Assembly (NCBI GenBank): GCA_005473895.2
Contig: SRJI02000039.1
Span: forward strand, 1-46,166
From: Carideicomes alvinocaridis
GTDB lineage: Bacteria; Pseudomonadota; Alphaproteobacteria; Rhodobacterales; Rhodobacteraceae
Length of the DNA: 46,166 nt
Direction of reading: 5' to 3'
Below, piece after piece: positions 19,181 through 27,922 of the stretch (positions are counted from its first letter, which is position 1; every line of letters begins with the position of its first letter). The notes beneath the pieces were generated by a model. That model ran no database searches, had not been told where the DNA came from, and worked only from the letters and a program-made list of their open reading frames with translations. A program made the translations under genes and the position numbers.

Positions 19181-21385
19181 ATGGCCGATTTCACCATGAA
19201 GACCGACGCCGAGGGCGTCGCCACGATCACCTGGGACTGCCCGGGCAAGACCATGAACGTGCTGAACATGAAGGCACTGGAAGAGCTGAACGACTGCATC
19301 GACACCGCGCTTGGCGACGACGCGGTGAAGGGCATCGTCATCACCTCGGACAAGCCCGATTTCGCCGGCGGCATGGACCTCAACGTGCTGGGCAAGATGC
19401 GCGACGATGCGGGCGACGAGCCGGCGCGCGGGCTCTTCGAGGGGATCATGCAGATGCATGGCCTGCTGCGGAAGATCGAGCTGGCGGGCATGGACCCCAA
19501 GACCAAGAAGGGCGGCAAGCCCATCGCCGCCGCCCTGCCCGGCACCGCCGTGGGCATCGGGCTCGAGCTGCCGCTTTCGACCCACCGCATCTTTGCCGCC
19601 GACAATCCGAAGGCCAAGATCGGCCTGCCCGAGATCATGGTCGGCATCTTTCCCGGCGCGGGCGGCACCACGCGTCTGACGCGCAAGCTGGGCGCCATGG
19701 CGGCCTCGCCCTACCTGCTGGAGGGCAAGCTGGTCGATCCGAAGAAGGCCAAGGGCGCGGGCATCATCGACGAGGTGGTGGACGATCCGGTCGCCGCGGC
19801 GCGCGACTGGGTGCTGAACGCCAAGGACGCGGATATCGTGAAGCCCTGGGACCAGAAGGGTTACAAGATGCCCGGCGGCGCGCCCTATTCGGCGCAGGGC
19901 TTCATGACCTTCGTGGGCGCCTCGGCCATGGTGAACGCCCAGACCAAGGGCGCCTTCCCGGCGGCCAAGGCGCTGCTGTCCGCCGTCTACGAGGGCGCCT
20001 GCGTGGACTTCGACACCGCGCTGCGGATCGAGGCACGCTGGTTCACCAACATCCTGATGAACCCGTCGTCCTCGGCCATGATCCGGTCGCTCTTCGTCAA
20101 CAAGGAAGCGCTGGAGAAGGGCGCGGTGCGGCCGCAGGACGTGGACGACCAGAAGGTGCGCAAGCTTGGCGTGCTGGGCGCCGGCATGATGGGCGCGGGC
20201 ATCACGCTCGTCTCGGCCCAGGCCGGGATCGAGGTGGTGCTGCTGGACCAGAGCCAGGAGGCCGCGGACAAGGGCAAGGCCTACACCGAGAGCTACCTCG
20301 ACAAGGGGATCAAGCGCGGCAAGACCACTGAGGAGAAGAAGGCCAGGACCCTCGGCCTGATCACCGCCACCACCGAGTATGACCAGCTCGCCGGCTGCGA
20401 CCTGATCATCGAGGCGGTCTTCGAGGACCCGTCGATCAAGGCCGAGGTGACCCGGAAGGTCGAGGCAGTGATCGGCGAGGACTGCATCTTTGCCACCAAC
20501 ACCTCCACCCTGCCGATCACCGACCTCGCCGAGGCGAGCCAGCGGCCCGAGCAGTTCATCGGCATCCACTTCTTCTCGCCCGTGGAGAAGATGGCGCTGG
20601 TGGAGATCATCAAGGGCAAGCAGACCGGCGACCGGGCGGTGGCCAAGGCGCTGGACTACGTGCGCCAGATCCGCAAGACGCCGATCGTCGTCAACGACGC
20701 GCGGTTCTTCTACGCCAACCGCTGCATCATCCCCTACCTCAACGAGGGCGCGCGGATGGTGACCGAGGGCGTGGCGCCCGCGCTGATCGAGAATGCGGCG
20801 AAACAGGTCGGCATGCCGCTGGGCCCGCTCCAGCTGATCGACGAGACCTCGATCGACCTTGCGGTGAAGATCGCCAAGGCGACCAAGGCCGCGATGGGCG
20901 ACGCCTATCCGAAGGACGCCGCCGACGTGGATGCGCTGTTCTTCTGGCTGCATGACGAGGGCCGGATGGGCCGCAAGTCCAAGGCCGGGTTCTATGCCTA
21001 TGACGAGGCAGGCAAGCGGACCGGCCTCTGGGAGGGGCTGGCCGCGAAGTACCCCGTGAAGGAAGACCAGCCGGAGCTGATCGAGGTGCAGGAACGGCTG
21101 CTCTTCGCCCAGGTGCTGGAAGCGGTGCGCGCGCTGGAGGACGGCGTGCTCATGGACATCCGCGAGGGCGACGTGGGCGCCATCCTCGGCTGGGGCTTCG
21201 CGCCCTGGTCCGGCGGCCCGCTCTCCTGGCTCGACATCATCGGCACGCCCTACGCGGCCGAGCGCTGCGACGAGCTGGAAGCGGCCTATGGCGAGCGGTT
21301 CAAGTGCCCCGCCCTGCTGCGCGAGATGGCTGAGAAGAACCAGACCTTCTACGGCCGCTTCGCGCCGGAGGCCAAGGCGGCCTGA
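19181..21385 (+). CDS. fadJ: Fatty-acid oxidation alpha subunit: enoyl-CoA hydratase / 3-hydroxyacyl-CoA dehydrogenase
   Basis: A 734-aa fusion. Residues 1-about 290 are a crotonase-fold hydratase with Glu in GTAVGIGLELPLSTH and Glu in IGLPEIMVGIFPGAGG (equivalents of the two catalytic Glu of FadB). The NAD-binding domain starts at KLGVLGAGMMGAGI (about residue 325), with the catalytic His in IGIHFFSPVEKMALVEI. Helical 3HCDH domains fill the C-terminus. It could equally be called FadB; the name is a matter of subtype. The ATG at 19181 follows AAGGAGACAGG. It is the last gene of the operon, closed by the terminator at 21410. Confidence 0.93.
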   Translation: MADFTMKTDAEGVATITWDCPGKTMNVLNMKALEELNDCIDTALGDDAVKGIVITSDKPDFAGGMDLNVLGKMRDDAGDEPARGLFEGIMQMHGLLRKIELAGMDPKTKKGGKPIAAALPGTAVGIGLELPLSTHRIFAADNPKAKIGLPEIMVGIFPGAGGTTRLTRKLGAMAASPYLLEGKLVDPKKAKGAGIIDEVVDDPVAAARDWVLNAKDADIVKPWDQKGYKMPGGAPYSAQGFMTFVGASAMVNAQTKGAFPAAKALLSAVYEGACVDFDTALRIEARWFTNILMNPSSSAMIRSLFVNKEALEKGAVRPQDVDDQKVRKLGVLGAGMMGAGITLVSAQAGIEVVLLDQSQEAADKGKAYTESYLDKGIKRGKTTEEKKARTLGLITATTEYDQLAGCDLIIEAVFEDPSIKAEVTRKVEAVIGEDCIFATNTSTLPITDLAEASQRPEQFIGIHFFSPVEKMALVEIIKGKQTGDRAVAKALDYVRQIRKTPIVVNDARFFYANRCIIPYLNEGARMVTEGVAPALIENAAKQVGMPLGPLQLIDETSIDLAVKIAKATKAAMGDAYPKDAADVDALFFWLHDEGRMGRKSKAGFYAYDEAGKRTGLWEGLAAKYPVKEDQPELIEVQERLLFAQVLEAVRALEDGVLMDIREGDVGAILGWGFAPWSGGPLSWLDIIGTPYAAERCDELEAAYGERFKCPALLREMAEKNQTFYGRFAPEAKAA

Positions 21386-21409
21386 TCGTTCGGGATCGTG
21401 GGAAAAGGG

Positions 21410-21440
21410 AAAGGCCGGGGCAGATGCTCCGGCCTTTTTC
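21410..21440 (+). terminator. Rho-independent terminator of the beta-oxidation operon
   Basis: AAAGGCCGG (21410-21418) pairs with CCGGCCTTT (21429-21437). Two more pairs, one of them G-T, close a 6-base loop, and TTTTT ends at 21439. It lies 24 bp past the fadJ stop. Confidence 0.9.
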
Positions 21441-21510
21441 CTTGGGTGGACAGAGGTCTGGCGAGCCGTTCAGGGCAACGGCCGGCATGGGCCCCGCCCG
21501 GAATCAAGGC

Positions 21511-21556
21511 GCGCAGCGCCGCCGGGCAGCGCCCGACCGCCCCCCGGGCGGGCGCT
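21511..21556. repeat. GC-rich hairpin element downstream of the fadJ terminator
   Basis: Starts GCGCAGCGCCGCCGGGCAG and forms an 8-bp stem AGCGCCCG (21528-21535) with CGGGCGCT (21549-21556). It has the look of the GC-rich dispersed repeats of Rhodobacteraceae, but I see no second copy in this window. The surrounding 283-bp gap (21386-21668) between convergent genes contains otherwise only the terminator. Confidence 0.45.
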
Positions 21557-21668
21557 CTGTCGACTTTGGCGCGACGATTGATCGGAGAAGTGGCGGCACG
21601 ATAAATCGCAGACCGCAAAACATGGCGCGCCCACCCGCGGTCGGGCCCTGCCCTCTGTCCCGAAGACC

Positions 21669-22313
21669 TCAGAACGAATAACCGAACCGCGCCACGTCCT
21701 CCGCGCAGAGCTCGCCCACCAGCTCCGCCGTCCCCGCGTCGTAATACACCCGGTAATCGGCCTCTCGCAGCGAGGCATTCGCCCGCCCCATCTCGGGCCG
21801 GAAGCCGAGATGCGCCTCGAGCGGGGCCATGTCCGCCGCGAGATGCTCCAGCCGCAGGTAGCAGCTCGCCCGCTCCTCCCCCGCCCCGTCCCGCATGTAG
21901 CGCGAGGCGGGCGTGGCGCGGATCGCGGCCTGCGTCTCGGGATGGGCCACGAACTCGGCAAAGCCCAGCCGTTGCGCCAGCCCCACCGCGGGATGCGCAA
22001 AGGCCTGCACCCGCAGCCAGTGATAATAGCTCACCATCCGGTCCCAGGGATTCCGCACCAGCGTGAAGATGAAATAGCCCTCCAGCTCGTGCCGGGCATA
22101 CAGCCCCTCGGCCTCGGCCAGCGTCGAATGTTTCCAGAGCCGCCCCGCCGTCTCCCCCCCCTGCAGGCGCCGCTTGCGCCGCAGCGCCTTGGGCGTGTCG
22201 CCGACCAGGATGTCGTCCTTCATCGCCCGCGCCTCCAGCGCCTGCGCCATGGCGGTGCCGCCGGTCTTGGGGATGTGGACGAAGATGTAGCGGCGGCCGG
22301 GCGAGACGATCAT
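21669..22313 (-). CDS. Sulfotransferase family 2 protein
   Basis: A 214-aa sulfotransferase of the carbohydrate (family 2) type. It opens with the PAPS 5'-phosphosulfate loop YIFVHIPKTGGTAMAQAL, and the 3'-phosphate site is FTLVRNPWDRMVSYYHWL. It probably sulfates a cell-surface or exopolysaccharide sugar; the acceptor is unknown. The ATG at 22313 gives MIVSPGRRYIFV. It is unrelated in type to the TPR-sulfotransferase at 4511. It converges with fadJ and diverges from the acyl-CoA ligase 101 bp away. Confidence 0.88.
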   Translation of the reverse strand: MIVSPGRRYIFVHIPKTGGTAMAQALEARAMKDDILVGDTPKALRRKRRLQGGETAGRLWKHSTLAEAEGLYARHELEGYFIFTLVRNPWDRMVSYYHWLRVQAFAHPAVGLAQRLGFAEFVAHPETQAAIRATPASRYMRDGAGEERASCYLRLEHLAADMAPLEAHLGFRPEMGRANASLREADYRVYYDAGTAELVGELCAEDVARFGYSF

Positions 22314-22414
22314 GGGCCGGAGCCTAGCGCGCGGCGCGACTCCGTGACCATACGGATCTTTCCAAGCCCCGCGCGCCCCGCCAGAATGGCGGCAGGCACC
22401 AGAGGGAGGATGAC

Positions 22415-24043
22415 ATGGGCTGGATGGCGGACGAGACCGGGCTGGAGAAACGGCAGGCGAATTACGTGGCGCTGACGCCGCTCTCCTACCTGCACCGGGC
22501 GGCGCAGATCTACCCGCAGCGCGAGGCGGTGGTCTATGGCACGCAGCACCGCAAGACCTATGCCGAGTACCACGACCGCGTCACCCGCCTTGCCTCGGCG
22601 CTGGCGGCCCGGGGGGTGAAGCCCGGCGATGTGGTGGCGACGATCCTGCCCAACATCCCCGCCCAGGCGGAGGCGCATTTCGCCGTGCCTGCCTGCGGGG
22701 CGGTGCTGAACGCGATCAACACCCGGCTGGACGCGGGGACCGTCGGCTACATCTTCGGCCATGGCGGGGCGAAGGTGGCGCTGGTGGATACGCAGTTCCT
22801 GCCCATGGCGCTGGAGGCGAAGGCGCAGATGGAGGGCGATGGTCCCGAGATCATTGAGGTGCCCGACGCGAGCACGGGCCACGCGGCCACCGGCGACCAT
22901 CCCACCTACGAGGAGGTGCTGGCCGAGGCCGACCCCGCCTTCGACTGGATCTGGCCCGAGGATGAATGGGAGAGCATCGCGCTCAACTATACCTCCGGCA
23001 CCACGGGGCGGCCCAAGGGTGTGGTCTACCACCACCGCGGCGCCTACCTGAACGCCATGTCGCAGACGGTGAGCTGGCGGATGGGGCTCTACCCCCGCTA
23101 CCTCACCATCGTGCCGCTCTTCCATTGCAACGGCTGGTGCCACACTTGGATGATGCCGCTGGTGGGCGGCACGGTGGTCTGCTGCCGCGAGATCACGGCC
23201 CCCGCCCTCTTCGACGCCTTCGCGGACGAGGGGGTCACGCATTTCGGCGGCGCGCCCATCGTGCTGAACATGCTGGTGAACGCGCCGCAGGCGCAGCGGC
23301 GCGAGTTCTCCCAGACCGTCGAGGTCTTTACCGCCGGCGCGCCCCCGGCCCCCGCCACGCTGAAGAAGATCGAGCCCATGGGCTTCAACGTCACGCAGGT
23401 CTACGGGCTGACGGAGACCTATGGCCCGGCCACGGAATGCACCTGGCAGGACGGCGACTGGGACGCGCTGGAGGGCGACGCGCGGGCGGCCTGCAAGGCG
23501 CGTCAGGGCGTGGGGATGCCCTGCATCGAGGCGGTGGCGGTGACCGACGAGGCGCTGGCCCCGGTCCCCCGCGACGCGGAGACCACGGGCGAGATCATGT
23601 TCCGCGGCAACGGGGTGATGAAGGGCTATTACCGCAACCCGCAAGCCACCGAGGAGGCCTTTGCCGGCGGCTGGTTCCATTCCGGCGACATCGCGGTGCA
23701 TCACCCGGACAGCTACGTGCAGATCACCGACCGGGCGAAGGACATCATCATCTCGGGTGGGGAGAACATCTCTTCCGTGGAGGTGGAAGGCGCGCTGATG
23801 GAGCATCCTGCCGTGTCGCTCTGCGCGGTGGTGGCGAAGCCGGACGAGACATGGGGCGAGGTGCCCTGCGCCTTCGTGGAACTGGTGGAGGGGAAATCGG
23901 CCGACGAGGCCGAGCTGATCGCCTTCGTCCGCGCGCGCATCGCCAATTACAAGGCGCCCAAGGCAGTGGTGTTCCGGGAGTTGCCGAAGACCTCGACGGG
24001 GAAGATCCAGAAGTTTGCTTTGCGGGAGGCGGTGAGGGGATAA
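22415..24043 (+). CDS. dmdB: Acyl-CoA ligase, DmdB-like
   Basis: A 542-aa adenylate-forming acyl-CoA synthetase. Core motifs in order are YTSGTTGRPKGVVYHH (P-loop), YGLTETYGPATEC, GWFHSGDIAV, DRAKDIIISGGENISSVEVE and PKTSTGKIQKFALR (C-terminal Lys). Length and motif wording match 3-methylmercaptopropionyl-CoA ligase (DmdB), which activates methylmercaptopropionate made from DMSP and also accepts short fatty acids. The symbol is a best-match guess; a general medium-chain ligase is the alternative. The RBS is GAGGGAGGATGAC. It ends before the terminator shared with the convergent ectoine operon. Confidence 0.85.
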   Translation: MGWMADETGLEKRQANYVALTPLSYLHRAAQIYPQREAVVYGTQHRKTYAEYHDRVTRLASALAARGVKPGDVVATILPNIPAQAEAHFAVPACGAVLNAINTRLDAGTVGYIFGHGGAKVALVDTQFLPMALEAKAQMEGDGPEIIEVPDASTGHAATGDHPTYEEVLAEADPAFDWIWPEDEWESIALNYTSGTTGRPKGVVYHHRGAYLNAMSQTVSWRMGLYPRYLTIVPLFHCNGWCHTWMMPLVGGTVVCCREITAPALFDAFADEGVTHFGGAPIVLNMLVNAPQAQRREFSQTVEVFTAGAPPAPATLKKIEPMGFNVTQVYGLTETYGPATECTWQDGDWDALEGDARAACKARQGVGMPCIEAVAVTDEALAPVPRDAETTGEIMFRGNGVMKGYYRNPQATEEAFAGGWFHSGDIAVHHPDSYVQITDRAKDIIISGGENISSVEVEGALMEHPAVSLCAVVAKPDETWGEVPCAFVELVEGKSADEAELIAFVRARIANYKAPKAVVFRELPKTSTGKIQKFALREAVRG

Positions 24044-24099
24044 AGGCAGGCCTACGGCCTGCCGGTCTCCGCGTAATGGCTGTGTGTTCCACGGATACG

Positions 24100-24134
24100 A
24101 AAAACCCCGCCGAAGCCAAAGCTCCGACGGGGTT
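24100..24134 (-). terminator. Terminator of the ectoine operon
   Basis: AACCCCG (24103-24109) pairs with CGGGGTT (24128-24134) around an imperfectly paired CGAAGC/GCTCCG middle. On the minus strand the stem ends in TTTTT. It lies 31 bp past the ask stop and may also serve the convergent ligase gene weakly. Confidence 0.75.
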
Positions 24135-24164
24135 CCCAAATCTCAAACCGTATCAGCCCGGCCG

Positions 24165-25601
24165 TCAGGCCGCCTTCACGCCGATCTCCTCGACGTCACC
24201 GCTGACCAGCTTGTCGTGCAGCGCCTTGATGGCCTCGTCGAGGCTCTCGCGTTCCACCAGGAACTGGACGTCCACGTTGCGCGGGGTCTGGTGGGCGGCG
24301 ATGGGCTCGATGCCCGCCTCGTCCAGCGCCAGAAGGCCCCGGGTCAGCACCTTCAGCCCGCGCAGGTTGCCGCCGATCGCCGAGGCGATGGAAAGCGAGC
24401 GCATGGTGATCGTGGCCGAGGGATACTGCTCCTGCAGGTCCCGCTCCACCCGTTTCACCACCTTGAGCGAGGCTTCGACGTAGTGGGTGATCGTGTTGGC
24501 GTTCGAGGTCTTGGACACGATCCGCACCTTGTGGCGCTTCAGCGTCTCCAGGATGGCGGCGTCGTAGCCCTTGACCCCCACCATGTCCTGCTCGAACACC
24601 TCGAAGGCCACGACGTCGAGGCCGCAGACCATCTCGACCGCCGCCTCGTCCGTGGCGCAATCCTCGATCAGCGTACCGGGATCCTCGGGCTCGAAGGCGT
24701 TGGTCACGCGCAGCGGCACGCCGGCCTGGCGCAGGGTCTTGGCGGCCTTCGGGTGAATGGCCTCCATCCCCATGTTCGACAGCTGGTCGGCCACGTCGTA
24801 GGAGGTGTGGCCCAGCTTGCGCACCTTGTCGGCGCCCACCAGCTTGGGATCGGCGGAGCTCAGGTGGAACTCCTTGTGGATGATCGCCTCGCGCGCCTCG
24901 GTCTGGGCGGCGATGCGGGAAAAGGTGACCTCGGAATAGCCGCGGTCATATTCCTTCATCAGCCCCTCGGAGCATTGGGCGTAGCCGGTGAGGATCGGCA
25001 TTTCCGAGGTCACGTCGACCTCGGACAGGCCCTGTTCGATGCGCTCGTTGAGGCTGTACTCGCCCTCGTCGCGCCAGCCGCTCAGGTCCACGAAGCGTGC
25101 GTTCACCCCGGCCCGCTTGAGCATCAGGACCGTGGCATAGGCGGAATGCGCCTCGCCCAGGCCCGAGAGAAGCTCGCGGATCACCGCCATGTGGCGGTTG
25201 AGCTGGAAATGCCCGTAGGAGCACAGCCGCCGCAGGTCGAACAGGCACGACCGCGCGCCCTCCATCCGCTCGCGCACGAACTCGTCGGCGGCGGCGATGT
25301 CGGCGGGGTGGTCCAGCACGTCGCGATGGGCGTCGCCCATGGCCTTGGCCACCTTGGTCAGCGCGTCCAGCCATTCATGATCGGTGTCGTCATTCGCGAA
25401 CAGCGCGTAGACGCCGGGCTGGCCGGTCTTCTTGTGCTCCAGCAGCAGGTCGGTGATCCCGCCGAAGGCGGAGACCACGAACATGCGGTTGTAGAGATCG
25501 GCCTCCTCGCGGTTGCCGATGAAGAGCGTATCGCGAAGCTCGGAGACACGGCTCATGGACGTGCCGCCGATCTTTTCCACGGTATGGTTGGCTTTGGTCA
25601 A
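24165..25601 (-). CDS. ask: Ectoine-cluster aspartate kinase
   Basis: A 478-aa aspartokinase that phosphorylates aspartate to supply aspartate semialdehyde for ectoine. It belongs to the Ask_Ect group by position and by its opening HTVEKIGGTSMSRVSELRD. The kinase domain includes FVVSAFGGITDLLL. Two ACT domains follow (VGVKGYDAAILETLKRHKV; TMRSLSIASAIGGNLRGLKV), the second degenerate in feedback-site wording as usual for this group. The start appears to be TTG at 25601 (TTGACCAAAGCC). No better ATG is in frame before the conserved KIGGTS. A GC hairpin precedes it. Confidence 0.93.
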   Translation of the reverse strand: MTKANHTVEKIGGTSMSRVSELRDTLFIGNREEADLYNRMFVVSAFGGITDLLLEHKKTGQPGVYALFANDDTDHEWLDALTKVAKAMGDAHRDVLDHPADIAAADEFVRERMEGARSCLFDLRRLCSYGHFQLNRHMAVIRELLSGLGEAHSAYATVLMLKRAGVNARFVDLSGWRDEGEYSLNERIEQGLSEVDVTSEMPILTGYAQCSEGLMKEYDRGYSEVTFSRIAAQTEAREAIIHKEFHLSSADPKLVGADKVRKLGHTSYDVADQLSNMGMEAIHPKAAKTLRQAGVPLRVTNAFEPEDPGTLIEDCATDEAAVEMVCGLDVVAFEVFEQDMVGVKGYDAAILETLKRHKVRIVSKTSNANTITHYVEASLKVVKRVERDLQEQYPSATITMRSLSIASAIGGNLRGLKVLTRGLLALDEAGIEPIAAHQTPRNVDVQFLVERESLDEAIKALHDKLVSGDVEEIGVKAA

Positions 25602-25610
25602 TGCGATATC

Positions 25611-25633
25611 CCGGGGGGTTATTGGCCCCCCGG
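25611..25633 (-). promoter_or_regulatory. GC-only hairpin in the ectC-ask gap
   Basis: CCGGGGGG (25611-25618) and its perfect complement (25626-25633) with a 7-base loop occupy most of the 39-bp gap, ending 10 bases before the ask start. There is no T run on the operon strand. It could stall transcription, protect the upstream ectABC mRNA, or hinder initiation at the TTG codon. Confidence 0.55.
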
Positions 25634-25640
25634 ACCTTCC

Positions 25641-26033
25641 TTAACTGTCCACCAGTGCGTAGGACCCGTCTTCCTGGTGCACCTCGTTGCCGGTGACCGG
25701 GGGGTTGAAGCAGCAGGCCATCACCAGCTCTTCTTCCGCCTTGACGGTGTGTTTGTCATGCTCGTCGAGCGCGTACATCGTGCCCGGCTTGATGTCGTGG
25801 GTCACGCCGGTCTTGAGGTCGGTGATCGTGCCCTTCCCCTGCATGCAATAGACGCTCTCGAAGTGGTTCTTGTAGTGGAACGTGTGTTCCGACCCGGCCT
25901 CGAGAAAGGTGATGTGGAAGGAAAAGCCCATCCCGTCACCTGCCAGCAGCATCCTCACCGAGGACCAATTGGCGTCCGAAACCACGCGGTCCCGTTCGTT
26001 CTTCACGATTTCATCGAAATCTCTGACGATCAT
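25641..26033 (-). CDS. ectC: L-ectoine synthase
   Basis: A 130-aa cupin that cyclises N-gamma-acetyl-diaminobutyrate to ectoine with loss of water. The family is iron-dependent. E59 (in NHFESVYCM), Y87 (PGTMYALD) and H95 (EHDKHTVKAE) occupy the ligand positions known from structural work on the Paenibacillus enzyme, all offset by two. CCFNPPVTGNEVH is the usual C-terminal word. The start is ATG at 26033, 6 bases after the ectB stop, with GGAG in the end of ectB. Confidence 0.97.
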   Translation of the reverse strand: MIVRDFDEIVKNERDRVVSDANWSSVRMLLAGDGMGFSFHITFLEAGSEHTFHYKNHFESVYCMQGKGTITDLKTGVTHDIKPGTMYALDEHDKHTVKAEEELVMACCFNPPVTGNEVHQEDGSYALVDS

Positions 26034-26039
26034 CTATGC

Positions 26040-27317
26040 TTACTCCGCCGCAATCTGTTTGTGTCCGGTCACTTCGCGCGCCGCCTCGACCAGGATGTCG
26101 AGACCCTTGCGCAGGGTCTCTTCGGGCACGTTGAGCGCCACGAGGATCTTGACCACCTGGTCGTCCGAGCCCGAGGTCTCGATCACGAGACCCTTCTCGA
26201 AGGCGCGGCCGCAGATATCCTCTGCCAGCTCGCCCGAGCCCACGTCGACGCCGCGCATCATGCCACGGCCCTTGAGGAAGGCGCCCGGCACCATGTCGGC
26301 CACTTCGCGGAGAGACTCGGCGATGATGTCGCCCTTCTTGGCGATCTCGGCCTCGAAGGCATCGTCCTTCCAGTATTTCTCGATCGCGACGCGGGCGGTC
26401 ACGAAGGCATGGGTGTTGCCCCGGAACGTGCCGTTATGCTCGGCCGGGCCGAAGATGTCGTAGTCCGGCTTGATCAGCATCGCGGCGAAGGGCAGGCCGA
26501 AGCCCGACAGCGATTTCGCCATGGTGACGATATCCGGCTGCACATCCATGTCCTCGAAGGAGAAGAAGGTGCCCGTCCGGCCGCAGCCGGCCTGGATGTC
26601 GTCGATGATCAGCAGGGCGCCATGCTCCTTGGCCAGCCGGCCCACGCGCTCGACCCAGGCCTTGGAGGCGGCGTTCAGCCCACCTTCGCCCTGCACGGTC
26701 TCCAGCATGATGGCCGCCGGGGCGTCCATGCCCGAGGAGCTGTCGTTGAGCATGACTTCCAGCATGTCCGCGGTGTCGTAGCCCTCGCCCATATAGGCGT
26801 CGTAGGGCATGCGGGTCACGCCGTTCAGCGAGATGCCGGCGGCACCGCGGTGGTAGGAATTGCCGGTGGCGGCCAGCGCCCCCAGCGTCACGCCGTGAAA
26901 GCCATCGGTGAAGGACACGATGTTCTCGCGGCCGGTCACCTTGCGCGCCAGCTTCATCGCCGCCTCGACGGCGTTGGTGCCGGTCGGGCCCATGAACATC
27001 ATCTTGTGGTCCATGCCGCGGGGTTCGAGAATGTACTTCTCGAAGCTCTCGAGGAAGGCGGCCTTGGTCGTGGTGTGCAGGTCCAGCGCATGGGCCAGCC
27101 CGTCGGCCGAGATGTGGTTCAGCAGCGCCTGCTTCATGTCCGGGTCATTATGCCCGTAGTTCAGCGACGAGCAGCCGGCGAGGAAGTCGATATAGGTGCG
27201 ACCGTCCTCGCCCTTCATCTCCGACCCCTGGGCGCTTTCGAACACGACGTCGATGCCGCGGCAGTAGCTCCGGGCCTCCGACTCTCGCCGTTCGAAGATT
27301 GTCTTTTCAGTCGACAT
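26040..27317 (-). CDS. ectB: Diaminobutyrate-2-oxoglutarate transaminase
   Basis: A 425-aa class III PLP aminotransferase that makes L-2,4-diaminobutyrate from aspartate semialdehyde and glutamate. Motifs are GPTGTNAVEAAMKLAR, DGFHGVTLGAL, LIIDDIQAGCGRTG and the PLP lysine in TMAKSLSGFGLP. I set the start at the ATG at 27317 (MSTEKTIFERRESEARSY), which has AAAGGATC upstream. An upstream in-frame extension of 18 residues has no family match. It is the second gene of ectABC-ask. Confidence 0.96.
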   Translation of the reverse strand: MSTEKTIFERRESEARSYCRGIDVVFESAQGSEMKGEDGRTYIDFLAGCSSLNYGHNDPDMKQALLNHISADGLAHALDLHTTTKAAFLESFEKYILEPRGMDHKMMFMGPTGTNAVEAAMKLARKVTGRENIVSFTDGFHGVTLGALAATGNSYHRGAAGISLNGVTRMPYDAYMGEGYDTADMLEVMLNDSSSGMDAPAAIMLETVQGEGGLNAASKAWVERVGRLAKEHGALLIIDDIQAGCGRTGTFFSFEDMDVQPDIVTMAKSLSGFGLPFAAMLIKPDYDIFGPAEHNGTFRGNTHAFVTARVAIEKYWKDDAFEAEIAKKGDIIAESLREVADMVPGAFLKGRGMMRGVDVGSGELAEDICGRAFEKGLVIETSGSDDQVVKILVALNVPEETLRKGLDILVEAAREVTGHKQIAAE

Positions 27318-27367
27318 GTCAGATCCTTTGGGTTTGCGTAGCATCTTGTGGGGCGACGAGCCGCGAT

Positions 27368-27898
27368 TCATGCGGCTTTGCGCAGCAGCTCCGGCAGCTC
27401 GATCGTCACCATGTGCTCCGTCGCGTGGCGGCCACCGAAGTGATCGTCACGGGTGAAATGTTCCTCGTGGCCAAGGTCCGCATCCTTCTTGTCGGCGAAG
27501 GACTTGAACAGGCCCCAGGAGGCATCGTTGTCCGAGGTGATGGTGGTCTGGATGCGCTGGACGCTTTTCAACTCGGGGCGTTCGACCAGCTTGGTCAGAA
27601 GACGCCGCCCGAGGCCGAGGCCACGCGCATCGGAATGGACCGCAACCTGCCATACGAACAGGGTTTCCTCGTCGTCGGGCAGAATGTAGCCGGAGATCCA
27701 GCCAACGATTTTTCCGTCCATTTCCGCGAGGATACAGGTATCGGCGAAGTGGTCGCACTGGATGAGATTGCAGTACATCGAGTTCTCATCGAGCGGCTTG
27801 CACGCGCGGATCAGCTCCCAGATGTCGGCACCATCTCCCGATTCCGGCTTGCGAAAGCGGATTTCTGGCTGCTTGAGGGATTTCACTGTCTCGGCCAT
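27368..27898 (-). CDS. ectA: L-2,4-diaminobutyrate acetyltransferase
   Basis: A 176-aa GNAT enzyme that transfers acetyl from acetyl-CoA to the gamma-amino group of diaminobutyrate. Core words are IRFRKPESGDGADIWELIRA, GWISGYILPDDEETLFVWQV and the acetyl-CoA loop ARGLGLGRRLL. The HEEHFTRDDHFGGRH segment near the C-terminus is an EctA signature. I prefer the ATG at 27898, preceded by GGAGAAAAGGG, to the ATG at 27922. It is first in the operon and divergent from ectR. Confidence 0.96.
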   Translation of the reverse strand: MAETVKSLKQPEIRFRKPESGDGADIWELIRACKPLDENSMYCNLIQCDHFADTCILAEMDGKIVGWISGYILPDDEETLFVWQVAVHSDARGLGLGRRLLTKLVERPELKSVQRIQTTITSDNDASWGLFKSFADKKDADLGHEEHFTRDDHFGGRHATEHMVTIELPELLRKAA

Positions 27899-27922
27899 GG
27901 CCCTTTTCTCCAACCTCTCCAT

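Noticed and set aside
24084-27341. A 1085-codon plus-strand frame across the ectoine operon
   Set aside because: It mirrors ectB, ectC and ask, which are unmistakable; the product shows no domain and has no RBS.
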